In this document: piece after piece, positions 47,312-54,883 of the stretch
How the letters are laid out: every line of letters begins with the position of its first letter
How positions within the stretch are numbered: the stretch's first letter is position 1
Assembly (NCBI RefSeq): GCF_014596565.1
Contig: NZ_NOIN01000002.1
Location: forward strand, 682,001-746,000
DNA: 64,000 nt
From: Pseudomonas sp. PSB18
Lineage (GTDB): Bacteria > Pseudomonadota > Gammaproteobacteria > Pseudomonadales > Pseudomonadaceae
Direction of reading: 5' to 3'
Program-made: the position numbers and the translations under genes
The notes under the pieces: generated by a model
Told to the model about the DNA's origin: nothing
Databases searched by the model: none
The model's input: only the letters and a program-made list of their open reading frames with translations

Positions 47312-48115
47312 ATGCTCAATATCAAATCGCTCTTGGCCGCCACCATCACCGCAGCAATGGCGCTGACTTCCCTTCAGAGCACAGCCGCCGCGCAACCCGA
47401 CGCCGCCAAGCCCACCGTCGTGCTGGTGCATGGCGCCTTCGCCGAATCGTCCAGCTGGAATGGCGTCGCCACCCGGTTGCTGAGCCAGGGCTACCCGGTG
47501 GTGGCAGCCGCCAACCCGCTGCGCGGCGTGAAGCAAGACGCCGACTATGTCGCCGACATCGTCGAGCATACCGCTGGCCCGGTGATCCTGGTAGGCCACT
47601 CCTACGGTGGAGCGGTGATCACCAACGCCGTGCATGACAACCCGCGGGTCAAAGCGCTGGTCTACGTCGCGGCCTTCGCCCCGGACAAAGGTGAAACCGC
47701 CATCGAACTGTCGGGCCGTTACCCGGGCGGCACCCTCGGGCCGACCCTGGCCGCACCGGTGCCACTGGACGACGGCAATAAAGACCTCTACATCCAGCAG
47801 GACAAATTCGGCCAACAGTTCGCCGCCGACGTTCCCGCCGCCGAGTCCGCACTGATGGCCGCCACCCAACGGCCCATCAGCGAGGCGGCCTTGAAGGAAG
47901 CCTCTGGCGACCCGGCCTGGAAAAAACTGCCGTCCTGGTTCATCTACGGCTCGGCGGACAAGAACATCCCCGAGGCTGCCCTGAAGTTCATGGCCGACCG
48001 TGCGGGCTCGAAAAAGACCGTCACCGTCCCAGGCGCCTCCCACGTGGTGATGACGTCCAACCCGGAGAAAGTTGCGGATCTGATCGTTGAAGCGGCGCAG
48101 GCCAGTTCCAAATGA
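47312..48115 (+). CDS. Exported alpha/beta hydrolase
   Basis: 267 residues from ATG 47312, seven bases after AAAAGGA. Signal peptide 1-27 (ending STAAA/AQ), so periplasmic, unlike its neighbour. HGAFAESSSWNG, nucleophile GHSYGGAV (Ser near residue 95), and C-terminal PGASHVVMTS give Ser and His; the acid is likely in YGSADKNIP. The type resembles salicylate-esterase/EstC-like hydrolases. Substrate unknown. Shares direction with the upstream hydrolase; possibly one operon ending at the nested palindrome. Confidence 0.9.
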   Translation: MLNIKSLLAATITAAMALTSLQSTAAAQPDAAKPTVVLVHGAFAESSSWNGVATRLLSQGYPVVAAANPLRGVKQDADYVADIVEHTAGPVILVGHSYGGAVITNAVHDNPRVKALVYVAAFAPDKGETAIELSGRYPGGTLGPTLAAPVPLDDGNKDLYIQQDKFGQQFAADVPAAESALMAATQRPISEAALKEASGDPAWKKLPSWFIYGSADKNIPEAALKFMADRAGSKKTVTVPGASHVVMTSNPEKVADLIVEAAQASSK

Positions 48116-48130
48116 TGATCGCGTACTGAC

Positions 48131-48330
48131 TAAAAAACCCGGCGCAGGATGCTAATGCCAGTCAGTTAAGGATCAAACGGCACAAACCCTGTGGGAGCAA
48201 AGCTTGCTCGCGATAGCGACAGATCAGTCAACATCGTTGCTGACTACTTACCGCAATCGCGAGCAAGCTTTGCTCCCACAGGTTTATGGCTTAACTGATC
48301 GGCATCAGGCGCAGGACGCCGGTTTTTTTA
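48131..48330. repeat. Nested palindrome: terminator-like arms with a REP pair inside
   Basis: Left arm 48131-48170 starts TAAAAAACCCGGCG and ends GTCAGTTAAG; right arm 48290-48330 starts CTTAACTGAT and ends CGCCGGTTTTTTTA. The outer arms pair at both ends with a few mismatches and end in a T run, like a terminator of the hydrolase gene. A complete family A REP pair lies inside the loop. Confidence 0.75.
48190..48280. repeat. REP pair, family A, inside the nested palindrome
   Basis: TGTGGGAGCAAAGCTTGCTC at 48190 and inverted copy ending 48280. Confidence 0.92.
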
Positions 48331-48384
48331 TTACGAAGCGCCCCAAAAAGCGCCGCTCAATCAGAGATCAGACCCCATTCCCCC

Positions 48385-48474
48385 TGTGGGAGCGAGCCTG
48401 CTCGCGATGGGGCCCTGTCAGCCGACATCTCCGTTCACTGACAGAGCACTATCGCGAGCAGATTCGCCCCCACA
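48385..48474. repeat. REP pair, family A
   Basis: TGTGGGAGCGAGCCTGCTCG at 48385; the right arm (GATTCGCCCCCACA, ends 48474) carries two changes from the usual form. Confidence 0.9.
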
Positions 48475-48499
48475 GGTGATGGACCAATCAATCAACTGC

Positions 48500-49465
48500 T
48501 TAAAACCTCATCCTGAAAACAAGCGGGCAATGGTCAGAGCCCTTCATCGGCACAGGAAACTCCGATAACGAACCGGCCACATAGCGCTTTCTTAACTCGC
48601 GAGTCATCAATGCGTGGTCAATGAACCATTTGGAGCCTCCGCCCCGGCATTCGGGAAGGGCCTCATAACCTTCGGTTGGGCGAAACAATCTGGCAGCAGA
48701 CGGCTCGCCATCTGAAAGCTCAGCAAAAAGACTCACTTCTGGCGCTGTTTCGTGTTCAACCTCCGCGTCAAATCGACGATTGAAATCGCCGATAATCATT
48801 GCGGAAGCGCCAGACTGGATTGCCTTATCGAGCCAGGTTTCCAGGGCTGGTGCTTGCCTTCTAAGCACGTCGCAGGTGACGACCCCGTTGGCTTTATCGC
48901 GCTCGGTCGCATAGCCGCTGTTCAATGCCTGGTCAAAACAGCCACTTTTGAGGTGTACGGATAAAAGCTTGAGGGTCATGCCCTTGATCGTCACGGGTAA
49001 CTCCGCGCCATGGCGAGCATGACTCTTGAAGGCCTCTCCAAGCGGGCGAACATCGCCGAGCCTCCCGACCTCAAGCCTGCTGGATTTGCGGACAACAAAC
49101 CCCGTGCGCTGTATCCAAGGGCTCTGCATGTTCACATAGAAATCGTACTGATCCTGCGGCCAGATCTGCTGAAGCGCCTCAGGACTCTCGACTTCCTGCA
49201 CGGCAATCACATCAGCATTCAGCTGTGCCGCCACGGCTTTCATGTCCGCTATCTGCGCCGGCGATTTGCATTCCCACCGGTAGGGGTGTGTTTCTTCAAG
49301 TCGCTCGCGATCAGCGGCCTTGATTTGGGAGCACTCCTCGAACTGACGCTGACTGAGCGGAGCCGACCGCTGCCATTCCAGGTTCCATGTTGCGAAGGTG
49401 AGGGTTTCAGCCAGGGCCGGGTGTGAGAGGCAGGTAAGCGATAAGGCCAAATACAGTGGTTTCAT
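48500..49465 (-). CDS. Secreted endonuclease/exonuclease/phosphatase family protein
   Basis: 321 residues, signal peptide 1-19 (ending PALA). EEP-fold blocks: FATWNLEWQ (Asn), VIAVQEVESPEAL (catalytic Glu), LSVHLKSGCFD (His, with Cys of a probable disulfide), IGDFNRRFD and the final GSDHCPLVFRM. Export plus cysteines suggest a periplasmic or extracellular nuclease or phosphodiesterase, unlike the cytoplasmic EEP protein at 4335. Isolated minus-strand gene. Substrate unknown. Confidence 0.88.
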   Translation of the reverse strand: MKPLYLALSLTCLSHPALAETLTFATWNLEWQRSAPLSQRQFEECSQIKAADRERLEETHPYRWECKSPAQIADMKAVAAQLNADVIAVQEVESPEALQQIWPQDQYDFYVNMQSPWIQRTGFVVRKSSRLEVGRLGDVRPLGEAFKSHARHGAELPVTIKGMTLKLLSVHLKSGCFDQALNSGYATERDKANGVVTCDVLRRQAPALETWLDKAIQSGASAMIIGDFNRRFDAEVEHETAPEVSLFAELSDGEPSAARLFRPTEGYEALPECRGGGSKWFIDHALMTRELRKRYVAGSLSEFPVPMKGSDHCPLVFRMRF

Positions 49466-49523
49466 GGCGGGAGAGTTCCAAGCGCGATGGCGGTGGGAGT
49501 CCAGGAAACGGCACTGCTTTTAG

Positions 49524-49685
49524 CCGCTGTTTGAGCGTAGCAGCCACCTTGTCGCTACAGAGTTCTATCCAAATGAAATCCTACCCACCTACCATGCGGG
49601 TGACGTACTGGTCAGCATCGAGGCACAGGTCAACGGCGGTATCGGCCCGCAACGCACCCTCTCGACGTTAATCATCAAGACCTGA
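49524..49685 (+). pseudogene. Possible 3' relic of a protein gene
   Basis: From 49524 to the TGA at 49683-49685 one frame encodes a well-composed C-terminus (…YHAGDVLVSIEAQVNGGIG…TLIIKT) with no start codon or RBS and a TAG just upstream. The next gene begins 12 bases later. It looks like the surviving end of a deleted gene; the parent family is not recognised. Confidence 0.4.
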
Positions 49686-49697
49686 CTGGAGACCTAT

Positions 49698-49940
49698 ATG
49701 TCCGTAATTACTCAGGTGGTCATTGCCTTGGTGGTGTCCTTTCTGCTCGATCGGTTTCTCAAGCCGTATCTGCTGCGCAAGTGGCTGGGAGTGGCGTTGG
49801 TGGCGACGGGTGCGGTTGGTTCCGTTGTGGCAGGCCAGAGCCGCTTGTTGGGGTTTGATCTGGGGTTGTGGGCGGTTTTTGCCGTGGCGATTGGGATGGG
49901 ATTGTTCATGAAGCGGCGGCGGTTTGAGCAGGTTGATTGA
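49698..49940 (+). CDS. Small two-helix membrane protein, unknown
   Basis: 80 residues: helix 1 about 5-19, a basic stretch (DRFLKPYLLRKWLG), helix 2 about 30-45 and a third hydrophobic part 52-71, ending KRRRFEQVD. ACTGGAG lies ten bases before the ATG. Composition is typical of a real inner-membrane protein, but no family is recognised. Confidence 0.65.
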   Translation: MSVITQVVIALVVSFLLDRFLKPYLLRKWLGVALVATGAVGSVVAGQSRLLGFDLGLWAVFAVAIGMGLFMKRRRFEQVD

Positions 49941-49959
49941 AGGGCAGGCAGATGGCCCC

Positions 49960-49999
49960 GTGGCGAGGGAGCTTGCTCCCGCTTGAGTGCGAAGCACTC
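49960..49999. repeat. Variant family B unit
   Basis: GTGGCGAGGGAGCTTGCTCCC followed by GCTTGAGTGCGAAGCACTCA. The second arm is changed compared with the common GCTGGGCTGCGAAGC form but keeps its own dyad. Confidence 0.7.
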
Positions 50000-50038
50000 A
50001 TAAAAAACGCCACGCCGCCCATGTCAGTCCACTACCTT

Positions 50039-50080
50039 GTGGCGAGGGGATTCATCCCCGCTGGGCTGCGAAGCAGACCC
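50039..50080. repeat. Single family B REP unit
   Basis: TGTGGCGAGGGGATTCATCC then GCTGGGCTGCGAAGCAGACCC. No inverted partner follows in the 190 bases before the terminator at 50271. Confidence 0.85.
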
Positions 50081-50270
50081 AATACAGTCAATACGTCTGT
50101 CTGACGCACTATTGCTGCTTTCCTGTTAGTTTTCCTTTGCAGCAAGCACGTTCCTCCAGTACGATCCGTGTGCGCGCAGGCTCTGTGTTGGTGGTTCACA
50201 ACAATCTCTTCACGGTTTCTGCTGCTGCTCCCCTGACGTAGGTTGTGCTTCATCAGGGTCGAATTCCTAA

Positions 50271-50304
50271 ACAAAAGCCCGCTTACGCGGGCTTTTGTTT
50301 TTTT
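50271..50304 (+). terminator. Rho-independent terminator, possibly bidirectional
   Basis: ACAAAAGCCCGC-TTAC-GCGGGCTTTTGT followed by TTTTTT on the plus strand. The decayed HxlR gene on the minus strand runs into its right edge. Confidence 0.85.
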
Positions 50305-50747
50305 AGCCTCTTCTCTACTGAGCGGGCCCGATTAGTCCCCAACCTCACCCTCCAACCGACCCCGCCGCACCGCACCGCCATAATCTCCGGAATCTTCTCC
50401 TCAATCCAATTCACCATCACCTCAAGATGCTCCGCCGCCTCCCGCCCCAACGGCGTCAAGCTGTACTCCACATGCGGCGGCACCACCGGCAGCGATTTGC
50501 GGTTGACCAACCCGTCCGATTCAAGCCCCTGCAACGTCTGCGACAGCATCTTCTCACTGACCCCGCCAATCTTGCGGCGCAGCTCGCTGAAGCGGTGCAT
50601 TCCGCCCAGAAGGATGACCAGCACCAGCACACCCCAGCGGCTGGTCATGTGCTTAAGGACTTCACGAGAAGGGCTGTCGGCGCTCAGTACATCGCCGCGT
50701 CAAACAGCGGCGGTAAACGGCTCGGAATTTCCGGTGGGTGTGTCCAC
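50283..50747 (-). pseudogene. HxlR-family regulator, disrupted near the N-terminus
   Basis: Residues after the internal ATG at 50648 (MTSRWGVLVLVILL) give a clear HxlR winged helix (RFSELRRKIGGVSEKMLSQTL). Just upstream in the same frame is SPSREVLKH, the usual N-terminal part, but a TGA at 50700-50702 cuts it from the probable original GTG start at 50747. Reading the intervening bases in another frame gives FDAAMY, which suggests a 2-base loss followed by a 2-base gain. The C-terminus also runs on into the terminator (RLKKQKPA). The conserved sensing Cys position of the CPSR motif is Ser here. Probably non-functional; a shortened protein from 50648 cannot be excluded. Confidence 0.65.
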
Positions 50748-50749
50748 GA

Positions 50750-50774
50750 TACTTACCTTTATGTACGTACTTAC
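50750..50774. promoter_or_regulatory. Repeated TACTTAC half-sites in the HxlR/QorB divergent promoter
   Basis: TACTTAC occurs at 50750-50756 and 50768-50774 with the palindrome GTACGTAC (50763-50770) between. This is the layout of HxlR-family operators; relevance is doubtful because both flanking genes are decayed. Confidence 0.4.
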
Positions 50775-50797
50775 AAAAAGTTACTTTGGTCTCTAGG

Positions 50798-51184
50798 ATG
50801 GCTTTTCGTCCTTTCCCCATCAAGGTATTTGTCACGATCGCCATCACCGGAGCCTCCGGCCAACTGGGCCGTCTCGTTATCCAGTCCCTGCTTGAACGCG
50901 TGCCAGCCGAGCAAGTCATCGCCCTGGTCAGAGACCCCGGCAAAGTCCAGGACCTCGCCGCACAGGGTGTGGTTGTGCGCACAGCCGACTACAACCAACC
51001 GGCTACATTGACCGCCGCGCTCAAAGGTGTCGATAAACTGCTGTTGATCTCCTCCAACGAACTGGGTAACCGCGCCGCCCAACACCGCGCCGTGATCGAT
51101 GCCGCCAAGGCCGCGGGTGTCACACTCCTGGCCTACACCAGCGTCCTGCACGCCGATACCTCCATCGGGGCTTTGTCGTACTAA
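50798..51184 (+). pseudogene. QorB/YtfG-like NAD(P)H:quinone oxidoreductase, truncated
   Basis: The frame encodes the first ~115 residues of an NmrA/SDR-type quinone reductase (IAITGASGQLGRLVIQSLL, LVRDPGKVQDLAAQGV, LLLISSNELGNRAAQH, LLAYTSVLHAD) and then stops after SIGALSY; full family members have about 285 residues. The expected start just before AITGASG reads ACG (50834-50836) with AAGG spaced correctly upstream, so the start codon has probably mutated from ATG; an in-frame ATG at 50798 gives an extended N-terminus. The break at ~51175 coincides with the AT-rich island boundary. Confidence 0.75.
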
Positions 51185-51187
51185 AGA

Positions 51188-51214
51188 TGGCGGAGGCGAT
51201 GGGATTCGAACTCT
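51188..51214 (-). other. tRNA-Ser-like 3' fragment, probable attachment-site scar
   Basis: On the minus strand this reads AGAGTTCGAATCCC then ATCGCCTCCGCCA: a T-loop (TTCGAAT), an acceptor half and GCCA, the serine-type discriminator plus CCA. The T-stem 5' half does not pair fully and no D-arm or anticodon arm follows, so it is not a complete tRNA gene. It lies between the truncated QorB-like gene and the AT-rich island, where an integrase-type element would leave an att copy. Confidence 0.55.
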
Positions 51215-51372
51215 TGGACTATTACAGTGGACAGTTTTCAAGGCGAAGAATTAACTGTTTAAAATCAATATGTTGGGCCCGCTAGGTTTCCACATCAACG
51301 TAGTTCGGATTGGCGTATTCCAATCGAATGATGCCAAGGTATGAAAGCTCATGGGCTCTTGGACTGGACAGT
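51211..51372. repeat. Imperfect direct repeat at the island edge
   Basis: CTCTTGGACT…GGACAGT occurs at 51211-51235 and again, without the eight middle bases, at 51356-51372. The space between and after (to 51453) has no gene. Confidence 0.6.
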
Positions 51373-51453
51373 CTGGTGGCATTTCAATATCGTGAATGTT
51401 GATGCGAATGGCAATGAGCTTCTATTTCTTGTTCAGCTTTGGAGAGTAGCTAA

Positions 51454-51486
51454 ATGGAATTAAGAGAGTACATGAATGAGCTCTAA
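51454..51486 (+). other. Ten-codon leader ORF overlapping the dtcA start
   Basis: ATG at 51454 with GGAGAG at 51441-51446 encodes MELREYMNEL and stops at 51486, ten bases inside dtcA (start 51476). Its own ribosome-binding site is better than that of dtcA (AGAGAG at 51463-51468). It may couple or limit dtcA translation; expression not shown. Confidence 0.4.
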
Positions 51487-54400
51487 ACGTCAGAAGCTCG
51501 TTATCACGTCCGCGAAAGAGTTTGTAAGAGCTATTCATAGTTATTCTAAAGCAGGAAGGAACTCAGCGCCTTCTTTGCGGCTTGGCTTAGGAAACGCTAG
51601 GACCCTCACAGATAGCCTGCAGTTTTCTAAAATTGTTGATGAGATTCGAATAACACCTCTCTATTTAAAATTAATAGCGCCGACCCAATTCCCGGAGTCT
51701 CTCTCCGATATGAGGAAGGGTGTGCCGGCTATTTATAGGCTGGAGTCGCAGGAGGAGCTGATCTGGACAGCTGCCGTGTTATCGGTTTTTAAAGAAAAAC
51801 TTAGTGGTTTTTTACTAATTAAGAATGAATTTGATGAGGCATTTTTAAGTGGGAAGTTTCAAGAGGCGCTGGATTTGCTCGTGCAAATCGAGAAGATTTA
51901 TGGTGTTTCAATTTGGTTGTTGAAAAATAAAATTAGCGTACTGCAACTAACTTATGGGTTGAAGGAACAGAAGGATTTTTTGGAGGAGATAGTGAGTACT
52001 GAGTTTTTCAGTATTCATGGTGCATTAGTCGCATATCACACAAGTCTACGCAGCGAAGAAAATGTAACTTTTGCGGAAGTGGAAAGTGAGCTAGAGGCAT
52101 TTCCTGGCGATATTTCATATTATTTTACTTATCATTTGACGCCAGCGAACCTAGATAGGATTGAGAACACAGCTATAGTGCAGTCAGTCGAGGAAACTCA
52201 AACTTTGATCGATAGGCTATTAGCTCACATTGCGATGCTTAAGTTGTACTTTGCGCGAGATGAAGGTACCGAACGCGCTCTGAATGAAATTGTTAGGCTA
52301 TCATCGTGGATACCTGATCCTTCAATTCAAAATATTGTTCATTTGGTTACCAAACAACCAGCTCCTATTAATGCTAATGAGCTAAACATTTACGAGAGAT
52401 ATGCATTAGGTCAGTACGGAATCAAGAATGTTAAAAGTGCGGAGATGCTTGAGGTCTTAGCTTATGATAAAGCGTATGGTAATGACCATGGAAATGAGGG
52501 CAGCAAAAGCATAATTAGTGAAGCTATTAGCTTGATGGCCAAAACTGTAACCTATGCAAGCGAGCAAATTAAAATAAAAAATAGACTTGGTAAGCTGGCG
52601 ATGATTTCTCCATCCTTATCATTGTCGATAAATATATCGAATTTTCTTGAGAATGCTGGGCATATACCAGCGGTTGATAAAAAAACGCTGAAATCAAATC
52701 TGTCTTTAATCTGCGGTTCGTTGGCTAATCCGAAAAGCTGGAGCTCGCTAAAGGATAGAAGGTTTGCGCGTGGCTTCGTTGCAGATCTCACAGCGGATCA
52801 GCTTGAGTTCAATACAGTGAAATTATTTTACTATATGGAGCTTGGTTTTGAGGAAGGTACTCGAGGGATACTAGCTCTAAATTTGCCGGACTATCGGGTT
52901 AATACATATGCTGGGCATTTGGCGTATAAGTTAGAGAGATATAATGATGCGGAAAAGTATTATGCACTAGCATTAGCATCTCCTATTTCTTTTCCTAAAG
53001 ATAGGGTGAGATCATACTTATTCGACTCCGTGTTTGCTCAGGGAAAGATAGAAGTGGCGGTCAAGCTGGCAGTGGAACACTGCTTGTGCAATCCTAATGT
53101 TGTCGATTTATATCCATTGGCAAAGCTATCCAATGCTGCTTTAGCTATAAAAAAACTCAGGTCAGATATTACCACCGCAATACTCATACATTTAACAGCA
53201 CGTCATGTTCATTCAAAGTGGGAAAGAAAACTTTCTGATATTCATGAGAATGTACTCTATGTCGCAGGTGTAGAAAAGCCCTCTGAGCTTATTAAAGTGC
53301 AGTCAAGATATGAGTTGGTAATGCTTATATACTTTCTAAGATATGTTTGTGTATCAAGGATTCTGGATGATAGCAGCGCGTACGATTCTGTAGAGGAAAT
53401 TGAAGCGGAACGAATCGCTATATGTCAGTGGCTGGCTGTCATCGATCCAGATTGTAAGGCTGCATATGCATCTGAAATTAAGGATATTACCAGAAATGAA
53501 AATATAGCGAGTGTTTGGCATCAATTTCAATCGAGTAAGGTTTATGTAGATGAGGATGGTCTTAAAAATTTCCTTGCTCCTTCGTTCAAGGAGACGTTTC
53601 ATAGATATATCATTCTAAGGGACTCACCTTCGCTTAACACCCAAGCTGAAAAATTAGCAAAGGCCTTGGAGAAAATACTAAAGGACGTCAATTCCGGCTT
53701 TAAGAACATAAAGTTACCTGCTTCGGAAGCAGAGTCGTTATTCGATACTATGATTTACCAGTTTTTGAGCGCGTTTGCTACTCATCCAGCCTATGGTCTC
53801 GATACTCATCTATCCACAGCTGTTAGGCACGGCGTCTTTGAAGGACATATACGTACAGCGCTTATTAATGTTTTGTGTACAAAGAATGAAAGTGGGTATG
53901 TGTTGGCGGAGTTGCTTCAACAAAAAATCGCCTGCCATGGTGATGCAGTTGACAATATGCGAGCTGCATTTGGTAGGTTCACCAAGAAGATTGAATCCCT
54001 CATAGAGCTATATTTGACAGATTACTTTCGTATTTGCTCGGATGTATCACCGTCAGGACTATTTAGTTTTTCTCTATCGGATGAGATGCGTTCTGAAGCC
54101 ATGGTCCGGATGAGTACAATATCCGATTATGATGACTTTATGAGTGAGTTTTTTTCGATAGCATGGCTCCTTACGGAAAACTCAACCGAGATGATAAAAG
54201 ATCACCTGGCAAACTCGCTGGGCAAGCAGATTTACCAAGCTTTTGATCTAGTTCTTGATGGCTTGAAGCCTGCGCTTAATAATATTGCCTTTGCCATAGT
54301 CGAGAAGGAAGTAGTTGAAGCTAGGCTTCGTATTCAGAGAACTTTGGAAGATATGGCGGGATGGTTTAATCGACCTCAAACCTCACATCCAGAAGAAATC

Positions 54401-54883
54401 GATATGGAGATGGTGGTTGTAGTTGCGCTTAAACAAATTGCTAACTGTTACACGAATGACAAGCTCATTCCATCAGTTGATTACTCCATAAATCGTAAGA
54501 TCCACGGACGGTTGTTATCAGGCCTGGTTGAGACGCTGTTTATACTTTTACAGAATATTATTATACATGGTGGAGTGACCCGCGATCTCAAGGGTGTAGT
54601 GTTATTATTTGGATTTAAAGATAATTCTCTCTTGATTACTTTGGAGAATCCTATTGGGTGTTCAGTTGATATTGCCCAGTTGCAGTCCAATATTTTTGAG
54701 TCGCTTGAAAGGTACAGGGCCGGAGCGGGCCTAACGAAAGCCAGTACTGAAGGTGGTTCTGGATTATCTAAAATTTGGCGCATCATGGAGTTTGAAATTA
54801 AGAAGCCTCATCATCTAGAGCTTGAAACGAATGGGCGTAGCTTTAGAGTCGTATTGACAATTGAGGATATTGATTTTATATGA
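51476..54883 (+). CDS. dtcA: Detocs-type sensor histidine kinase DtcA
   Basis: 1135 residues, soluble (no signal peptide or membrane segment). Most of the chain is helical; a TPR-like repeat is readable near residues 478-502 (YAGHLAYKLERYNDAEKYYA). The C-terminal ~125 residues are a GHKL ATPase domain with an atypical N-box (LVETLFILLQNIIIHGG, about 1018-1034), a G1-like ENPIG and a G2 box EGGSGLS at 1092-1098. A plausible phosphoacceptor is His910 in IKDHLANSLGKQI, but there is no canonical HisKA H-box. The ATGA overlap with dtcB and the following receiver-nucleosidase gene match the Detocs anti-phage operon. AT-rich, unlike flanking genes, so probably acquired. Sensing signal unknown. Confidence 0.82.
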   Translation: MSSKRQKLVITSAKEFVRAIHSYSKAGRNSAPSLRLGLGNARTLTDSLQFSKIVDEIRITPLYLKLIAPTQFPESLSDMRKGVPAIYRLESQEELIWTAAVLSVFKEKLSGFLLIKNEFDEAFLSGKFQEALDLLVQIEKIYGVSIWLLKNKISVLQLTYGLKEQKDFLEEIVSTEFFSIHGALVAYHTSLRSEENVTFAEVESELEAFPGDISYYFTYHLTPANLDRIENTAIVQSVEETQTLIDRLLAHIAMLKLYFARDEGTERALNEIVRLSSWIPDPSIQNIVHLVTKQPAPINANELNIYERYALGQYGIKNVKSAEMLEVLAYDKAYGNDHGNEGSKSIISEAISLMAKTVTYASEQIKIKNRLGKLAMISPSLSLSINISNFLENAGHIPAVDKKTLKSNLSLICGSLANPKSWSSLKDRRFARGFVADLTADQLEFNTVKLFYYMELGFEEGTRGILALNLPDYRVNTYAGHLAYKLERYNDAEKYYALALASPISFPKDRVRSYLFDSVFAQGKIEVAVKLAVEHCLCNPNVVDLYPLAKLSNAALAIKKLRSDITTAILIHLTARHVHSKWERKLSDIHENVLYVAGVEKPSELIKVQSRYELVMLIYFLRYVCVSRILDDSSAYDSVEEIEAERIAICQWLAVIDPDCKAAYASEIKDITRNENIASVWHQFQSSKVYVDEDGLKNFLAPSFKETFHRYIILRDSPSLNTQAEKLAKALEKILKDVNSGFKNIKLPASEAESLFDTMIYQFLSAFATHPAYGLDTHLSTAVRHGVFEGHIRTALINVLCTKNESGYVLAELLQQKIACHGDAVDNMRAAFGRFTKKIESLIELYLTDYFRICSDVSPSGLFSFSLSDEMRSEAMVRMSTISDYDDFMSEFFSIAWLLTENSTEMIKDHLANSLGKQIYQAFDLVLDGLKPALNNIAFAIVEKEVVEARLRIQRTLEDMAGWFNRPQTSHPEEIDMEMVVVVALKQIANCYTNDKLIPSVDYSINRKIHGRLLSGLVETLFILLQNIIIHGGVTRDLKGVVLLFGFKDNSLLITLENPIGCSVDIAQLQSNIFESLERYRAGAGLTKASTEGGSGLSKIWRIMEFEIKKPHHLELETNGRSFRVVLTIEDIDFI

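Noticed and set aside
51186..51280. Complete tRNA-Ser gene
   Set aside because: Only the T-loop and acceptor 3' half are recognisable; the T-stem mispairs and no anticodon or D arm can be built upstream.
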